Of a stretch of DNA of 63,773 nucleotides, positions 47,533 through 57,804 are shown piece after piece. The notes under the pieces were generated by a model. It saw only the letters and a list, made by a program, of their open reading frames with translations. It had not been told where the DNA came from and searched no databases. The stretch is taken from positions 1-63,773 of the forward strand of contig JAUXSD010000009.1 of assembly GCA_030681525.1 (NCBI GenBank). The letters are read 5' to 3'. The first letter of the stretch is position 1. Each line of letters opens with the position of its first letter. Both the position numbers and the translations under genes were made by a program. Source of the DNA: Solirubrobacteraceae bacterium. GTDB lineage: Bacteria; Actinomycetota; Thermoleophilia; Solirubrobacterales; Solirubrobacteraceae.

Positions 47533-48860
47533 GACGAGCCCTCCCCGGCGCCGCGCTCGAGCACGAGCTCGACCTCGGTCCCGCCGCTGCCGGGCGCCGC
47601 GTGGATCGCGGCACGCCCGCCATGGCGCTCCATGCGCCCGAGGATCGACTCGCGCACGCCGCGCCGGTCGGCCGGCACCGCTGCCGGGTCGAAGCCCGGC
47701 CCGCGGTCGCGGACGAAGACCTCCAGGCGCTCGTCACCGGCCTCGGCGTAGACCGCCACCGCGCCCGCGTCGCCCGCGAACTTCGCGGCGTTGAGCATCG
47801 CCTCGCGGGCGGCGGCGACCAGCGCCTCGCCGTCGCGGTCCAGCGGCGCGTCACCCACCGTCACGATGTCGATCGCCACGCCGTGCGCCTCCTCGACCTC
47901 CTCGGCCGCGGCCTGCAGCGCGGCGGCCAGCCAGCGCTCGCCCGCGGCATGGGCCGGCGCGCCCGTCAGCCAGGTGCGCAGCTCGCGCTCCTGGCGGCGC
48001 GCCAGCGCGGCGACCGCGCGCGGGTCGTCGGCGCGCTTCTGCACGAGCGCCAGCGTCTGCAGCACGGAGTCGTGCAGGTGCGCGGCGACCTCGGCGCGCT
48101 CCTGCGAGCGGATCCGCTCGGCGCGCTCGAGCGACAGCGACGTCACGAGGCGAAAGAAGAACGGAGCGAAGATCACGACGAGCGCGATGGCCACGACGAT
48201 CGCCGCCAGCGCGACGTCGGTCGCGGCGGCCAGCGCCCCGGTGATCTGCAGGAAGACGATCGCCGCGGCGATGACGAGCGTGACGCCGATGCCGATCCGC
48301 GAGATGACCGCCGGGCGCGAGTCGATCGCGGCCCCGTCGAGCAGCAGCGGGGCGACCGGCGCCACGGCGCCGGTGCCGGCCGGTCGCGCCCCGGCCTCCG
48401 CCACCTCGACGCGCCGCGCGCCCGGCCGCCCCACGGACTGGCGCCAGATGAGCGCACCGCCCGCGGCGACGAGCACCGCCGGCCACGTCAGCGCGTCCGA
48501 GAACGGCAGCCCCGCCGCGCGGAACGTCAGCAGCAGCGCGATGACGAGGCAGCCCGTGCCGAGCCCGACCTCGAGCGCGGCGCGGCGGTTGCGCCTCGTG
48601 CGCAGCACCGCCGGCGAGACGACCGCGGCGGGTCCGCGGTCCTGCGCCGGCACGAGCATCCAGGCCAGGGCGTAGGCGACGAGCCCCAGGCCGCTGGCCA
48701 GCGTCGTGGCGCCGAAGACGATCCGCAGCAGCAGCGGGTCGATGTCCAGGCGCTTGCCGAGTCCCTCGCAGACGCCGGCCACCATGCCGTTGTCCGGGTC
48801 GCGCCGCAGGTCGCGCAGGGGGGCGGCTCGCTCGGACGGGGTCACGGCCATCTCGCTCAT
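47529..48860 (-). CDS. PspC-domain sensor histidine kinase (LiaS-like)
   Basis: 443 residues. An N-terminal PspC domain (VAGVCEGLGKRLDIDPLLLR) is followed by several membrane helices and a HisKA_3/HATPase kinase: phospho-His in AEVAAHLHDSVLQTLALVQK, N-box EAMLNAAKFAGDAGAVAVYA, G-box VRDRGPGFDPAAVPADRRGV. ATG 48860 overlaps the stop of the small membrane gene (ATGA). In this family the PspC part senses membrane state; fusing it to the kinase suggests direct envelope-stress sensing. Confidence 0.9.
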   Translation of the reverse strand: MSEMAVTPSERAAPLRDLRRDPDNGMVAGVCEGLGKRLDIDPLLLRIVFGATTLASGLGLVAYALAWMLVPAQDRGPAAVVSPAVLRTRRNRRAALEVGLGTGCLVIALLLTFRAAGLPFSDALTWPAVLVAAGGALIWRQSVGRPGARRVEVAEAGARPAGTGAVAPVAPLLLDGAAIDSRPAVISRIGIGVTLVIAAAIVFLQITGALAAATDVALAAIVVAIALVVIFAPFFFRLVTSLSLERAERIRSQERAEVAAHLHDSVLQTLALVQKRADDPRAVAALARRQERELRTWLTGAPAHAAGERWLAAALQAAAEEVEEAHGVAIDIVTVGDAPLDRDGEALVAAAREAMLNAAKFAGDAGAVAVYAEAGDERLEVFVRDRGPGFDPAAVPADRRGVRESILGRMERHGGRAAIHAAPGSGGTEVELVLERGAGEGSS

Positions 48861-49039
48861 TCTCGCCGGGTGAGGCCGGTCGCGAGCAGAACGGCCCCCA
48901 CGACGGCGAACGCCATGGGGGCCATCGAGCCGAAGCTCAGTTCGATCGTCCCGGTGCGGTCGAGCAGCAGCACGACGCCGAACACGGCGAGCACACAGCC
49001 GGCGACGAGCAGCAGCGGGTCGGGACGGCCGCGCTTCAC
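48857..49039 (-). CDS. Small two-helix membrane protein in the envelope-stress operon
   Basis: 60 residues with two spans (LLLVAGCVLAVFGVVLLLD and APMAFAVVGAVLLATGL). GTG 49039 overlaps the PspC/LiaF gene stop (GTGA), and its own TGA overlaps the kinase ATG. Translationally coupled on both sides, it is probably a subunit of the sensing complex. Confidence 0.75.
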   Translation of the reverse strand: MKRGRPDPLLLVAGCVLAVFGVVLLLDRTGTIELSFGSMAPMAFAVVGAVLLATGLTRRE

Positions 49040-50154
49040 GACGTGATGCACGCGGTGTTGCGCTCGTTTGCGCGGTTGCGGTCCCAGTTGGGGCCGTGCG
49101 GTCCCAGGTCGCGGGCGTGGCGGACCTCGATGAGGCCGAGACCGACCTCGCCGTCGAGGACGAGCCGCGCGGTGTCGTCCGGCGCGCGCCGCGAGTCGCG
49201 CCAGTCGACGTCGATGCCGCCGCCGTCGCGATCGAAGATGGCGACGCCCCCGATGCCGACCTGGGCGCGGCTGGCGACGCACACGTCCTGGTCGACGAGC
49301 ACCAGCGCATGCCCGGTGCCGATCCGCACCGACAGCGGATGGTCGCCGGCCGGCAGGTCGACGTCGCGCAGGTCGACGACGAGCTGACCGGCGCCAAGGC
49401 GGTAGCTCTGCTCGACCTCGGCCAGCGAACCGGGCCGCTCCTGGCGCTCGCCGAAGCCGCCGTCGAGGTCGATGCCGGCCGCCGAGACGAACGCCAGCGG
49501 CAGCGCGATCGCCAGCGCGGGCAGGACGAGCCAGCGCGCGCCGCCGACGAAGGCGGCCGCGACGAGGCCGGCGCCCGCGGCGATGACGATCGAGGCGACG
49601 ACGATGCCGCCGCCCAGGCCGCTGGCGAAGAAGCTCGCGACGGAGAGCGCGAAGCAGCCGACCAGCAGCCCGACGCCCATCGCCGCGCGCCGCACGACGG
49701 TCGCCGGGCTCCCGCTCGGTCGCTCACCCGAGGCCAGCCACCAGACCGCCAGGCCGGCCAGCGCGATGAAGCCGAGCGGGACGAGCGCGCCGCCGAAGCC
49801 GAGGCCGAATCCACCCAGGCCGAGGCCGATCACGACGAAGGCGATGAGCAGCCCGACCGCGGTGTTGCGATCGCGCGGGCTGGAGGTGGCCGGCGCGTCG
49901 GCATCGTCGAGCGGGACGAGCAGCAGCGCGGCGGCATAGACGATCAGGCCGGTGCCGCCGAGCAGGGCGAGCGCGACGAAGCCGATCCGCACGAGCGTGG
50001 GGTCGATGCCGAAGTAGCGGCCGATGCCGCCGCAGACGCCGCCGACCATCCGATCGGCGGCCGAGCGCGTGAGGCGCCGGGGGCCGGGATCGGGGCCGGA
50101 GGGTGGCGGCGGTGACGGGGGTGCAGGCGGGGGGAGCTGAGGTGTCGAGTCCAT
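49036..50154 (-). CDS. PspC and LiaF-like membrane protein
   Basis: 372 residues. After a Pro-rich N-terminus comes PspC (RMVGGVCGGIGRYFGIDPTL), then six or so helices and a C-terminal beta domain like that of LiaF/VraT (VEQSYRLGAGQLVVDLRDVD, VRIGTGHALVLVDQDVCVAS). LiaF proteins restrain the LiaS kinase until the envelope is disturbed. First gene of the four-gene coupled operon with the kinase and regulator. It starts at ATG 50154. Confidence 0.88.
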   Translation of the reverse strand: MDSTPQLPPPAPPSPPPPSGPDPGPRRLTRSAADRMVGGVCGGIGRYFGIDPTLVRIGFVALALLGGTGLIVYAAALLLVPLDDADAPATSSPRDRNTAVGLLIAFVVIGLGLGGFGLGFGGALVPLGFIALAGLAVWWLASGERPSGSPATVVRRAAMGVGLLVGCFALSVASFFASGLGGGIVVASIVIAAGAGLVAAAFVGGARWLVLPALAIALPLAFVSAAGIDLDGGFGERQERPGSLAEVEQSYRLGAGQLVVDLRDVDLPAGDHPLSVRIGTGHALVLVDQDVCVASRAQVGIGGVAIFDRDGGGIDVDWRDSRRAPDDTARLVLDGEVGLGLIEVRHARDLGPHGPNWDRNRANERNTACITS

Positions 50155-50240
50155 GGGATGAGTGTCGGGCCGCAGGGCCGCGCTGCCTATCGGGAATCAT
50201 CCCTAGGGGACACCGTCCCGTCCCGCCCACCCGGCCGATC

Positions 50241-50246
50241 TAGACT
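50241..50246 (+). promoter_or_regulatory. -10 element of leaderless tilS
   Basis: TAGACT ends 6 nt before ATG 50253; no Shine-Dalgarno sequence lies between. Confidence 0.45.
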
Positions 50247-50252
50247 CGCGTC

Positions 50253-51212
50253 ATGGACCTGCTCGAGCGCGTCCGGGCCACCGGCCTGCTGCCGCCCGGC
50301 GAGCCCGTCGTGGTGCTGCTCTCCGGCGGCCGCGACTCGGTCTGCCTGCTCGACGTCGCGGTGCGCCTCGCGGGACCCGCGGCGGTCGGCGCGCTGCACG
50401 TCGACTACGGCCTGCGCGAGGACGCCGCCGCCGACGCGGCGCACTGCCGTGCGCTCTGCGCGCGGCTCGGGGTCGAGCTCACGCTGGAGGTCGCCGCGCG
50501 GCCGCCCGAGGCCGGCAACCTGCAGGCGTGGGCGCGCGACGTGCGCCTCGGCGCCGGCCGCCGGCTGGCGCTCGCCCGCGGCGCGCACCTCGCGACGGGC
50601 CACACCGCCAGCGACCAGGCCGAGACCGTGCTCTACCGGCTGGCCGCGTCGCCGGGGCGCCGCGCGCTGCTCGGCATGGCCGAGCGCGACGGGCGCCTGC
50701 TGCGCCCGCTGCTCAGAGTCACGCGCGAGGAGACCGCCGCGCACTGCACCGCCCGCGGGCTGAGCTGGCGCGACGACGTCTCCAACGAGGACCCGGCCTA
50801 CGCCCGCAACCGCGCCCGCGCCGGCCTCGTTCCGGCGCTGCGCGAGCTGCACCCGGCCGCCGAGCGCAACGTCGTGCGCACCGCCGAGCTGCTGCGCGAC
50901 GAGGCCGCGGTGCTCGACGAGGTCGTCGAGACCGCGCTGGCGGGCCGCGACCACATCGCGATCGACCATCTCAGGGCGCTGCCCCCGGCGCTGGCGCGGC
51001 TCGTCGTGCGGCGCCTGGCCGAGGACGCCGTCGGCCGGCTGTGCGCCCGCGCGCCGGGTCGCACGCGCGACATCCTCGCGCTCGGCGACGGGGCGCTGGA
51101 CCTCGGCGACGGCGCCCGCGCGGTCGTCAGCGGCGGGCTGCTGCGCGTCGAGCCGACGCCCGCGGGCCGCTCCGCCCCCACGCCCGACCGTCAGCCCCGG
51201 TCGCCCGCCTGA
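50253..51212 (+). CDS. tilS: tRNA(Ile)-lysidine synthase
   Basis: 319 residues. The PP-loop VVVLLSGGRDSVCLLD and the ATGHTASDQAETVLYRL block identify TilS, which joins lysine to C34 of tRNA-Ile(CAU) so that it reads AUA. DDVSNEDPAYARNRARAGLV is the tRNA-site block. The gene leads the tilS-hpt-ftsH order conserved in actinobacteria, which strongly supports the call. Confidence 0.93.
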   Translation: MDLLERVRATGLLPPGEPVVVLLSGGRDSVCLLDVAVRLAGPAAVGALHVDYGLREDAAADAAHCRALCARLGVELTLEVAARPPEAGNLQAWARDVRLGAGRRLALARGAHLATGHTASDQAETVLYRLAASPGRRALLGMAERDGRLLRPLLRVTREETAAHCTARGLSWRDDVSNEDPAYARNRARAGLVPALRELHPAAERNVVRTAELLRDEAAVLDEVVETALAGRDHIAIDHLRALPPALARLVVRRLAEDAVGRLCARAPGRTRDILALGDGALDLGDGARAVVSGGLLRVEPTPAGRSAPTPDRQPRSPA

Positions 51213-51227
51213 CAGACTGCCTCGTCC

Positions 51228-51761
51228 ATGCGCGACGCCGCCGTCGGCGAGATCCTCGTCCAGCCAGATGAACTCGCGCGCCGGGTCCGTGAGCTGGGAC
51301 GCCAGATCACGCGGGACTACGAGGGGCGCGATCTGCTGCTCGTGGGCGTGCTCAAGGGCGCCGTCTTCTTCCTGTCGGACCTCATGCGCCACATCGACGT
51401 GCCCTGCGAGGTCGACTTCATGGCCGTCGCCAGCTACGGCTCGTCGACGGACTCCTCGGGCGTCGTGCGGATCCTCAAGGATCTCGACACCACGCTCGAG
51501 GGGCGCCACGTCCTGATCGTCGAGGACATCGTCGACTCGGGCCTGACGCTGCAATACCTGTTGCGCAACCTCGGCGTGCGCAACCCCGCCTCGATGGAGG
51601 TCTGCGCGCTGCTGACGAAGCCCGCCCGGCTGAAGGTGGCGCTCGAGCCGCGCTACGTCGGCTTCGAGATCCCCAACCGCTTCGTCGTCGGCTACGGCCT
51701 CGACCACGTCGAGCGGTACCGCAACCTCCCGTATGTCGCGGTGCTTCAGACCGAGGAGTGA
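51228..51761 (+). CDS. hpt: Hypoxanthine phosphoribosyltransferase
   Basis: 177 residues. The PRPP-binding motif VLIVEDIVDSGLTLQYL, the flexible loop with VASYGSSTDSSG, and PNRFVVGYGLDHVERYRNLP are the classical HPRT blocks. It salvages hypoxanthine and guanine to IMP and GMP. It begins 16 nt after tilS, so the two are likely co-transcribed. Confidence 0.95.
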   Translation: MRDAAVGEILVQPDELARRVRELGRQITRDYEGRDLLLVGVLKGAVFFLSDLMRHIDVPCEVDFMAVASYGSSTDSSGVVRILKDLDTTLEGRHVLIVEDIVDSGLTLQYLLRNLGVRNPASMEVCALLTKPARLKVALEPRYVGFEIPNRFVVGYGLDHVERYRNLPYVAVLQTEE

Positions 51762-51872
51762 GCTGCCGATAGGACCCCGTAGGGCAGCGCCGAAGTGTGA
51801 TCCACCGGGTCGAGCGCTCACGTACCCCTGCTAGGCTGGCCATCCCCGAACAACCTGGGTTTCCACACTTTT

Positions 51873-53843
<1,971 letters not shown>

Positions 53844-53906
53844 TTCCTCGTCGCTGGGTCGGGCCGGGTGCGCTTCGCGTCGGCGTTCGTGGTGGTGGCG
53901 TGGTCG

Positions 53907-53989
53907 AACTGCATCGCTGAGGGTATGAGTTGGTTGGGGGTGTCGGCCGTCGCGCCTGGGCCCGCGTTTGCCGGGGTGTGGCGAATTTG
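53907..53989 (+). repeat. Dispersed intergenic repeat, copy B
   Basis: Begins GAACTGCATCGCTGAGG and ends TGGCGAATTTG. The same two ends in the same order occur in copy C (54887-54959), with different middle lengths. It fills part of the 247-nt gap after ftsH, where there is no other feature. Confidence 0.45.
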
Positions 53990-54090
53990 ACTCGGTGCGC
54001 GAGGCTGAAACGGCCCACCCCCGCACGAGACCGATGAGCTGGGGTCGCCCGCGCGGTCAGTACTCATGAGAATCGCAAGCAAGGAGACCC

Positions 54091-54837
54091 ATGAGCCTTC
54101 CGCAGACCGTGTCCCGAGACGAGTGGCTGGCCGCCCGCAAGGCGCTGCTGGTCAAGGAGAAGGAGCTGACCCGCGCCCGCGACGCGCTGAACACCGAGCG
54201 CCGCCGGCTGCCGATGGTGGAGATCGACAAGCCGTACGTCTTCACCGGGCCCGACGGGGAGGCGAGCCTGCTCGACCTCTTCGGTGGCCGGCGCCAGCTG
54301 ATCCTCGGGCACATGATGTTCGACCCGCGCTGGGAGGACGGCTGCCCGAGTTGCTCGGCGGGGGCCGACGAGGTCTCGCGCGGGCTGATCGAGCACCTGC
54401 ACCAGCGCGACACCGAGCTTGTCTACGTCTCGCGCGCGCCGATCGAGAAGCTCGAGCGCTGGAAGGCCGGGAAGGGCTGGTTCTTCCCCTGGTACTCGTC
54501 GTACGGCAGCGACTTCAACTACGACTTCGGCGTGACGCTCGACGAGTCGGTCGCGCCGCCCGAATACAACTACCGCGGCCGCGAGGAGTACGAGCGGGCC
54601 GGCAGTGCCCACCCGTTCGACTTCGAGCAGCCGATCGAGATGCCGGGGACGAGCTTCTTCCTGCGCGACGGCGGCCGGGTCTTCCATACGTACTCCACGT
54701 ATGCGCGCGGCGCGGAGATGACCGGCGGCTCGTACTACTTCCTCGACCTGACGGCGCTCGGGCGCCAGGAGGAGTGGGAGGAGCCCAAGGGCCGCGCGGA
54801 CAGCGTGCGGGTGGGGCGGCCGGACTTCGCGACCTGA
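54091..54837 (+). CDS. DUF899 family thioredoxin-like protein
   Basis: 248 residues. VSRDEWLAARKALLVKEKEL and TRARDALNTERRRLPMVEID open the family; MFDPRWEDGCPSCSAGADEV has the CxxC-like pair of the thioredoxin-like fold, and GWFFPWYSSYGSDFNYDFGV is the family's aromatic block. Function unknown; often a stand-alone cytoplasmic protein. AAGGAGA precedes ATG 54091. Confidence 0.88.
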   Translation: MSLPQTVSRDEWLAARKALLVKEKELTRARDALNTERRRLPMVEIDKPYVFTGPDGEASLLDLFGGRRQLILGHMMFDPRWEDGCPSCSAGADEVSRGLIEHLHQRDTELVYVSRAPIEKLERWKAGKGWFFPWYSSYGSDFNYDFGVTLDESVAPPEYNYRGREEYERAGSAHPFDFEQPIEMPGTSFFLRDGGRVFHTYSTYARGAEMTGGSYYFLDLTALGRQEEWEEPKGRADSVRVGRPDFAT

Positions 54838-55192
54838 CGGCCAGGTCGTGGGGGCTGACTGCCGCCGCCGCTGTGTGATGGCCGGCGAACTGCATCGTTG
54901 AGGAGTCAGGTTGCCTGGGCCAGAGCGTCATTCCAGGACCGGCGTGGGTGGCGGATTTGGGGTCTGGAGCGCTCCATAAGCGCCAAGCGCGCCTGCCGAT
55001 CCGGCCGCTCGACGCTCGAATGGCACTTTTTGCCCGGCGGCCCGTTATGCGGGGAGTTGGTGCCAACGACGCCGGCCCCGGCCGAACCGCCTTCGCTCCC
55101 CTCCCTGATGCCCTCATAGATGCAGTTGGCCCGCCGGCGCCAGCAGGCAGCTGCGCGACAGCGCCGACGACCAGCACCGGCACTTGCCAACT
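54838..55192. other. Intergenic region after the DUF899 gene
   Basis: 355 nt with no convincing gene on either strand. It contains repeat copy C near its start. The rest, 54960-55192, has a lower GC content than the flanking genes and no structure I recognise. Confidence 0.45.
54887..54959 (+). repeat. Dispersed intergenic repeat, copy C
   Basis: GAACTGCATCGTTGAGG at the left and TGGCGGATTTG at the right match the ends of copy B with one change each; the middle is about 10 nt shorter. It also shares CGGCGTGGGT with copy A. Confidence 0.45.
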
Positions 55193-55216
55193 CATATTCC
55201 AATCGGGTAATATGAT
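55193..55216 (+). promoter_or_regulatory. Operator and -10 region of the ArsR-type regulator
   Basis: CATATT (55193-55198) and AATATG (55209-55214) form an AT-rich inverted repeat with a 10-nt spacer, typical of ArsR-family sites. The right arm overlaps TATGAT (55211-55216), whose end is 6 nt from ATG 55223. Autorepression of a leaderless transcript is likely. Confidence 0.6.
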
Positions 55217-55222
55217 CGCACG

Positions 55223-55525
55223 ATGTCCCCCTACGCCGCGCTCGCCGAGCCCAACCGCCGCGAGATCCTCGATCTGCTGCGCGTCGGCGAGCGCTCCGTC
55301 GGCGACCTCGTCGGCCGGCTGACGCTCAGCCAGCCCGGCGTCTCCAAACACCTCAAGGTGCTGCGCGAGGCCGGGCTCGTCGACGTCCGCAGCCAGGGCA
55401 AGCAGCGCATGTACGCGCTGCGCTCACAGCCGCTGGCCGAGGTCGACGCGTGGCTGGAGCCCTACCGGGACTTCTGGTCGCAGCAGCTCGACGCCCTTGA
55501 ACGACACCTGGAGGAGAACCCATGA
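55223..55525 (+). CDS. ArsR-family transcriptional regulator
   Basis: 100 residues. SPYAALAEPNRREILDLLRV, VGDLVGRLTLSQPGVSKHLK and VLREAGLVDVRSQGKQRMY are the ArsR winged helix; no metal-binding Cys pair is present, so it is a non-metal subtype. This type is usually paired with AHSA1/SRPBCC proteins, and here its stop overlaps the next gene (ATGA). Confidence 0.93.
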   Translation: MSPYAALAEPNRREILDLLRVGERSVGDLVGRLTLSQPGVSKHLKVLREAGLVDVRSQGKQRMYALRSQPLAEVDAWLEPYRDFWSQQLDALERHLEENP

Positions 55526-56487
55526 TCGACGGCAGCCTGCAGACCATCGACGGCCGCCCCGCGCTGCGCTTCGAGCGCCGCATGGCCCACTCTGCGCAGC
55601 GCGTCTGGCGCGCGGTCACCGAGCCCGCGGAGATGGCGCAGTGGTTCGTCGCGCCGGTGGCCTGGACGCCGGCGCTCGGCGAGACGTTCGAGGGCGGCGG
55701 CCAGCGCGGCGAGATCACCGCGCTCGAGGAGCCGACGCTGCTGCGCTGGACCTGGGGTCAGGAGCGCTACGCGTTCGAGCTCTCACCCGAGGGCGACGGC
55801 TGCCGCCTGGTCTTCACCCACATCTTCGACGAGCGCTACGGCCCGGCCGCCCAGCACGCCGCCGGCTGGGAGACCTACTTCGACCGGCTCGACGCGCACC
55901 TCGCCGGCGGCTTCCTCGACGAGGAGGAGGCGCACGGATCGATCGGCGAGCTGCACGAGCGCTACGCCGCCCGCTTCGGGCAGGACCCGGCGCCGGGCCG
56001 GCGCATGATCGCGAGCCTCGCGTTCCGTGACCTGACGCTCGAGGAGGACCCGGCCGGCGGGCCGCGGCTGCGCCTCGAGCGCCGCCTGCGCCACCCCGTC
56101 GAGCGTGTCTGGCGCGCGCTCGACGATGCCGGCGAGCTCGCGCACTGGTTCCCCGCCGACGCGCCGATGGAGGTCGTCGAGCGTGACGAGCCGCACCTGC
56201 TCGTCGCGAGCTGGTTCGGTGACGAGCTGCGCTTCGAGCTGCGACCGGAGGGCGCCGGCTGCCGGCTCGTGTTCACCCACGCCTTCGACGACCGCGACAC
56301 CGCGGCGCGGACCGCGGCCGGCTGGGATCGCTGCTTCGCGCGGCTCGAGGCGCTGCTTGCCGAGCAGCCGATGGACGCGGCGACCGCGCTGGAGCTGTGG
56401 CCCGACGTCCACGAGCGGTACGCCGAGCGCTTCGGGGTCGATCCGGAGATCGGCCGGCGGGCGTACGCCGAGCACCCCGCCACCTGA
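55522..56487 (+). CDS. Tandem AHSA1/SRPBCC-domain protein
   Basis: 321 residues made of two AHSA1-like domains. The first has RRMAHSAQRVWRAVTEPAEM and GDGCRLVFTHIFDE; the second has RRLRHPVERVWRALDDAGEL and GAGCRLVFTHAFDD. The near-identical spacing shows an internal duplication. Each domain ends with a helical DVHERYAERFG-like segment. Probably binds a hydrophobic ligand or damaged protein; regulated by the overlapping ArsR gene. Confidence 0.85.
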   Translation: MIDGSLQTIDGRPALRFERRMAHSAQRVWRAVTEPAEMAQWFVAPVAWTPALGETFEGGGQRGEITALEEPTLLRWTWGQERYAFELSPEGDGCRLVFTHIFDERYGPAAQHAAGWETYFDRLDAHLAGGFLDEEEAHGSIGELHERYAARFGQDPAPGRRMIASLAFRDLTLEEDPAGGPRLRLERRLRHPVERVWRALDDAGELAHWFPADAPMEVVERDEPHLLVASWFGDELRFELRPEGAGCRLVFTHAFDDRDTAARTAAGWDRCFARLEALLAEQPMDAATALELWPDVHERYAERFGVDPEIGRRAYAEHPAT

Positions 56488-56538
56488 CCCGCCTGAGGAT
56501 CGACACCCGCCCGCCACCGCCGGCGCACCTTCGCGCGC

Positions 56539-56544
56539 TAGCGT
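56539..56544 (+). promoter_or_regulatory. -10 element upstream of folP
   Basis: TAGCGT ends 9 nt before ATG 56554, the same arrangement as for other housekeeping genes here. Confidence 0.4.
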
Positions 56545-56553
56545 GGCGGACCG

Positions 56554-57438
56554 ATGGGCGACCACGTTCCCGAGCCGGTCGTGATGGGCGTCGTCAACGT
56601 CACGCCCGACTCGTTCTCCGACGGCGGCGAGTGGCTGGACCCGGCCGCCGCGATCGCCCATGGGCACGCGCTCGTCGCGCAGGGCGCCGCGATTCTCGAC
56701 ATCGGCGGCGAGTCGACGCGACCGGGCGCCGAGCCCGTGAGCGCGGCCGAGGAGCTGCGCCGCGTGCTGCCGGTGCTCGATGGCCTGGCCGGCGCCGGCG
56801 CGCGGCTGTCGATCGACACGTCGAAGGCCGCCGTCGCGGCGGCGGCGATCGATGCGGGCGCGACGCTCGTCAACGACGTCACCGCGCTGCGCGGCGACCC
56901 GGCGATGGCCGCGCTCGTCGCCGAGCGCGGCTGCGACGTGTGCCTCATGCACATGCTCGGCGAGCCGCGCACGATGCAGCGCGACCCCCGCTACGACGAC
57001 GTCGTCGCCGAGGTCCGCCGCTTTCTCGAGCAGCGCCTGGAGCATGCGGTGCGCCACGGGATCGCGGCCGAGCGCGTCTGGCTGGATCCCGGGATCGGCT
57101 TCGGCAAGACGATCGACCACAACCTCGAGCTGCTCGCGCGGCTGGAGGAGATCGTCGCGCTCGGCCGGCCCGTCGTCGTCGGCACGTCGCGCAAGAGCTT
57201 TCTGGGGAAGATCACCGGCCGCGAGCCGGGCGATCGCGTCGCCGGCACGATCGCCACGAACGTCCTCGCGCTGGCGCGCGGCGCGCGCGTGTTCCGCGTC
57301 CACGACGTCGCCGCAGCGCGCGATGCCCTGCTCGTCGCGGCTGCTACGTTGGCCGGGCGATGGCTCCCGCCGACGACGACATCGACGACGACATCGACGA
57401 CGACTTCGACGACGAGGACGGCGTCCAGACGGTCGTGA
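56554..57438 (+). CDS. folP: Dihydropteroate synthase
   Basis: 294 residues. VMGVVNVTPDSFSDGGEWLD, AAILDIGGESTRPGAEPVS, LSIDTSKAAVAAAAIDAGAT, LVNDVTALRGDP and WLDPGIGFGKTIDHNLELLA with VVGTSRKSF are the DHPS blocks. It condenses p-aminobenzoate with the pterin pyrophosphate. The last 23 residues are a TTTS-repeat tail not found in the family core, encoded by a 12-nt repeat (57373-57420). The stop overlaps a GTG for folB. Confidence 0.94.
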   Translation: MGDHVPEPVVMGVVNVTPDSFSDGGEWLDPAAAIAHGHALVAQGAAILDIGGESTRPGAEPVSAAEELRRVLPVLDGLAGAGARLSIDTSKAAVAAAAIDAGATLVNDVTALRGDPAMAALVAERGCDVCLMHMLGEPRTMQRDPRYDDVVAEVRRFLEQRLEHAVRHGIAAERVWLDPGIGFGKTIDHNLELLARLEEIVALGRPVVVGTSRKSFLGKITGREPGDRVAGTIATNVLALARGARVFRVHDVAAARDALLVAAATLAGRWLPPTTTSTTTSTTTSTTRTASRRS

Positions 57439-57800
57439 CGGTCGAGGTCAATGGCCTCTCGCTGTTCACCCACCACGGCGTGACGGCGGCCGAGCGCGAG
57501 GTCGGCCAGCGGCTGATCCTCGACATCCGCCTGGAGTTGGGCGAGGCCGACGCGACGGTCACCGACCGCCTCGAGGACACGATCGACTACGCGCGCGTGT
57601 GCGAGGTCGCGGCGCTCGTCGCCACGCAGCGCTCCGACAAGACGCTCGAGCGCCTCTGCGCGGTGATCGCCGACCGCCTGCTGAAGGACTTCGACGCACA
57701 GGCCGTCTCGGTCAAGGCGTCCAAGCCCGAGCCGCCGTTCGCGCTGCCGGTCGACGACGTATCGGTCGAGGTCTGGCGCGAGCTCGGCGAGCTCGACTGA
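57435..57800 (+). CDS. folB: Dihydroneopterin aldolase
   Basis: 121 residues from GTG 57435, which overlaps the folP stop (GTGA) and gives the usual family length. VEVNGLSLFTHHGVTAAERE, DTIDYARVCEVAALVAT and VKASKPEPPFALPVDDVSVE contain the active-site Glu and Lys. An in-frame ATG at 57360 would add 25 residues, mostly a DDDI repeat, and overlap folP by 79 nt; I consider it less likely, but it is not excluded. Makes hydroxymethyl-dihydropterin. Confidence 0.88.
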   Translation: MTVEVNGLSLFTHHGVTAAEREVGQRLILDIRLELGEADATVTDRLEDTIDYARVCEVAALVATQRSDKTLERLCAVIADRLLKDFDAQAVSVKASKPEPPFALPVDDVSVEVWRELGELD

Positions 57801-57804
57801 CGCC

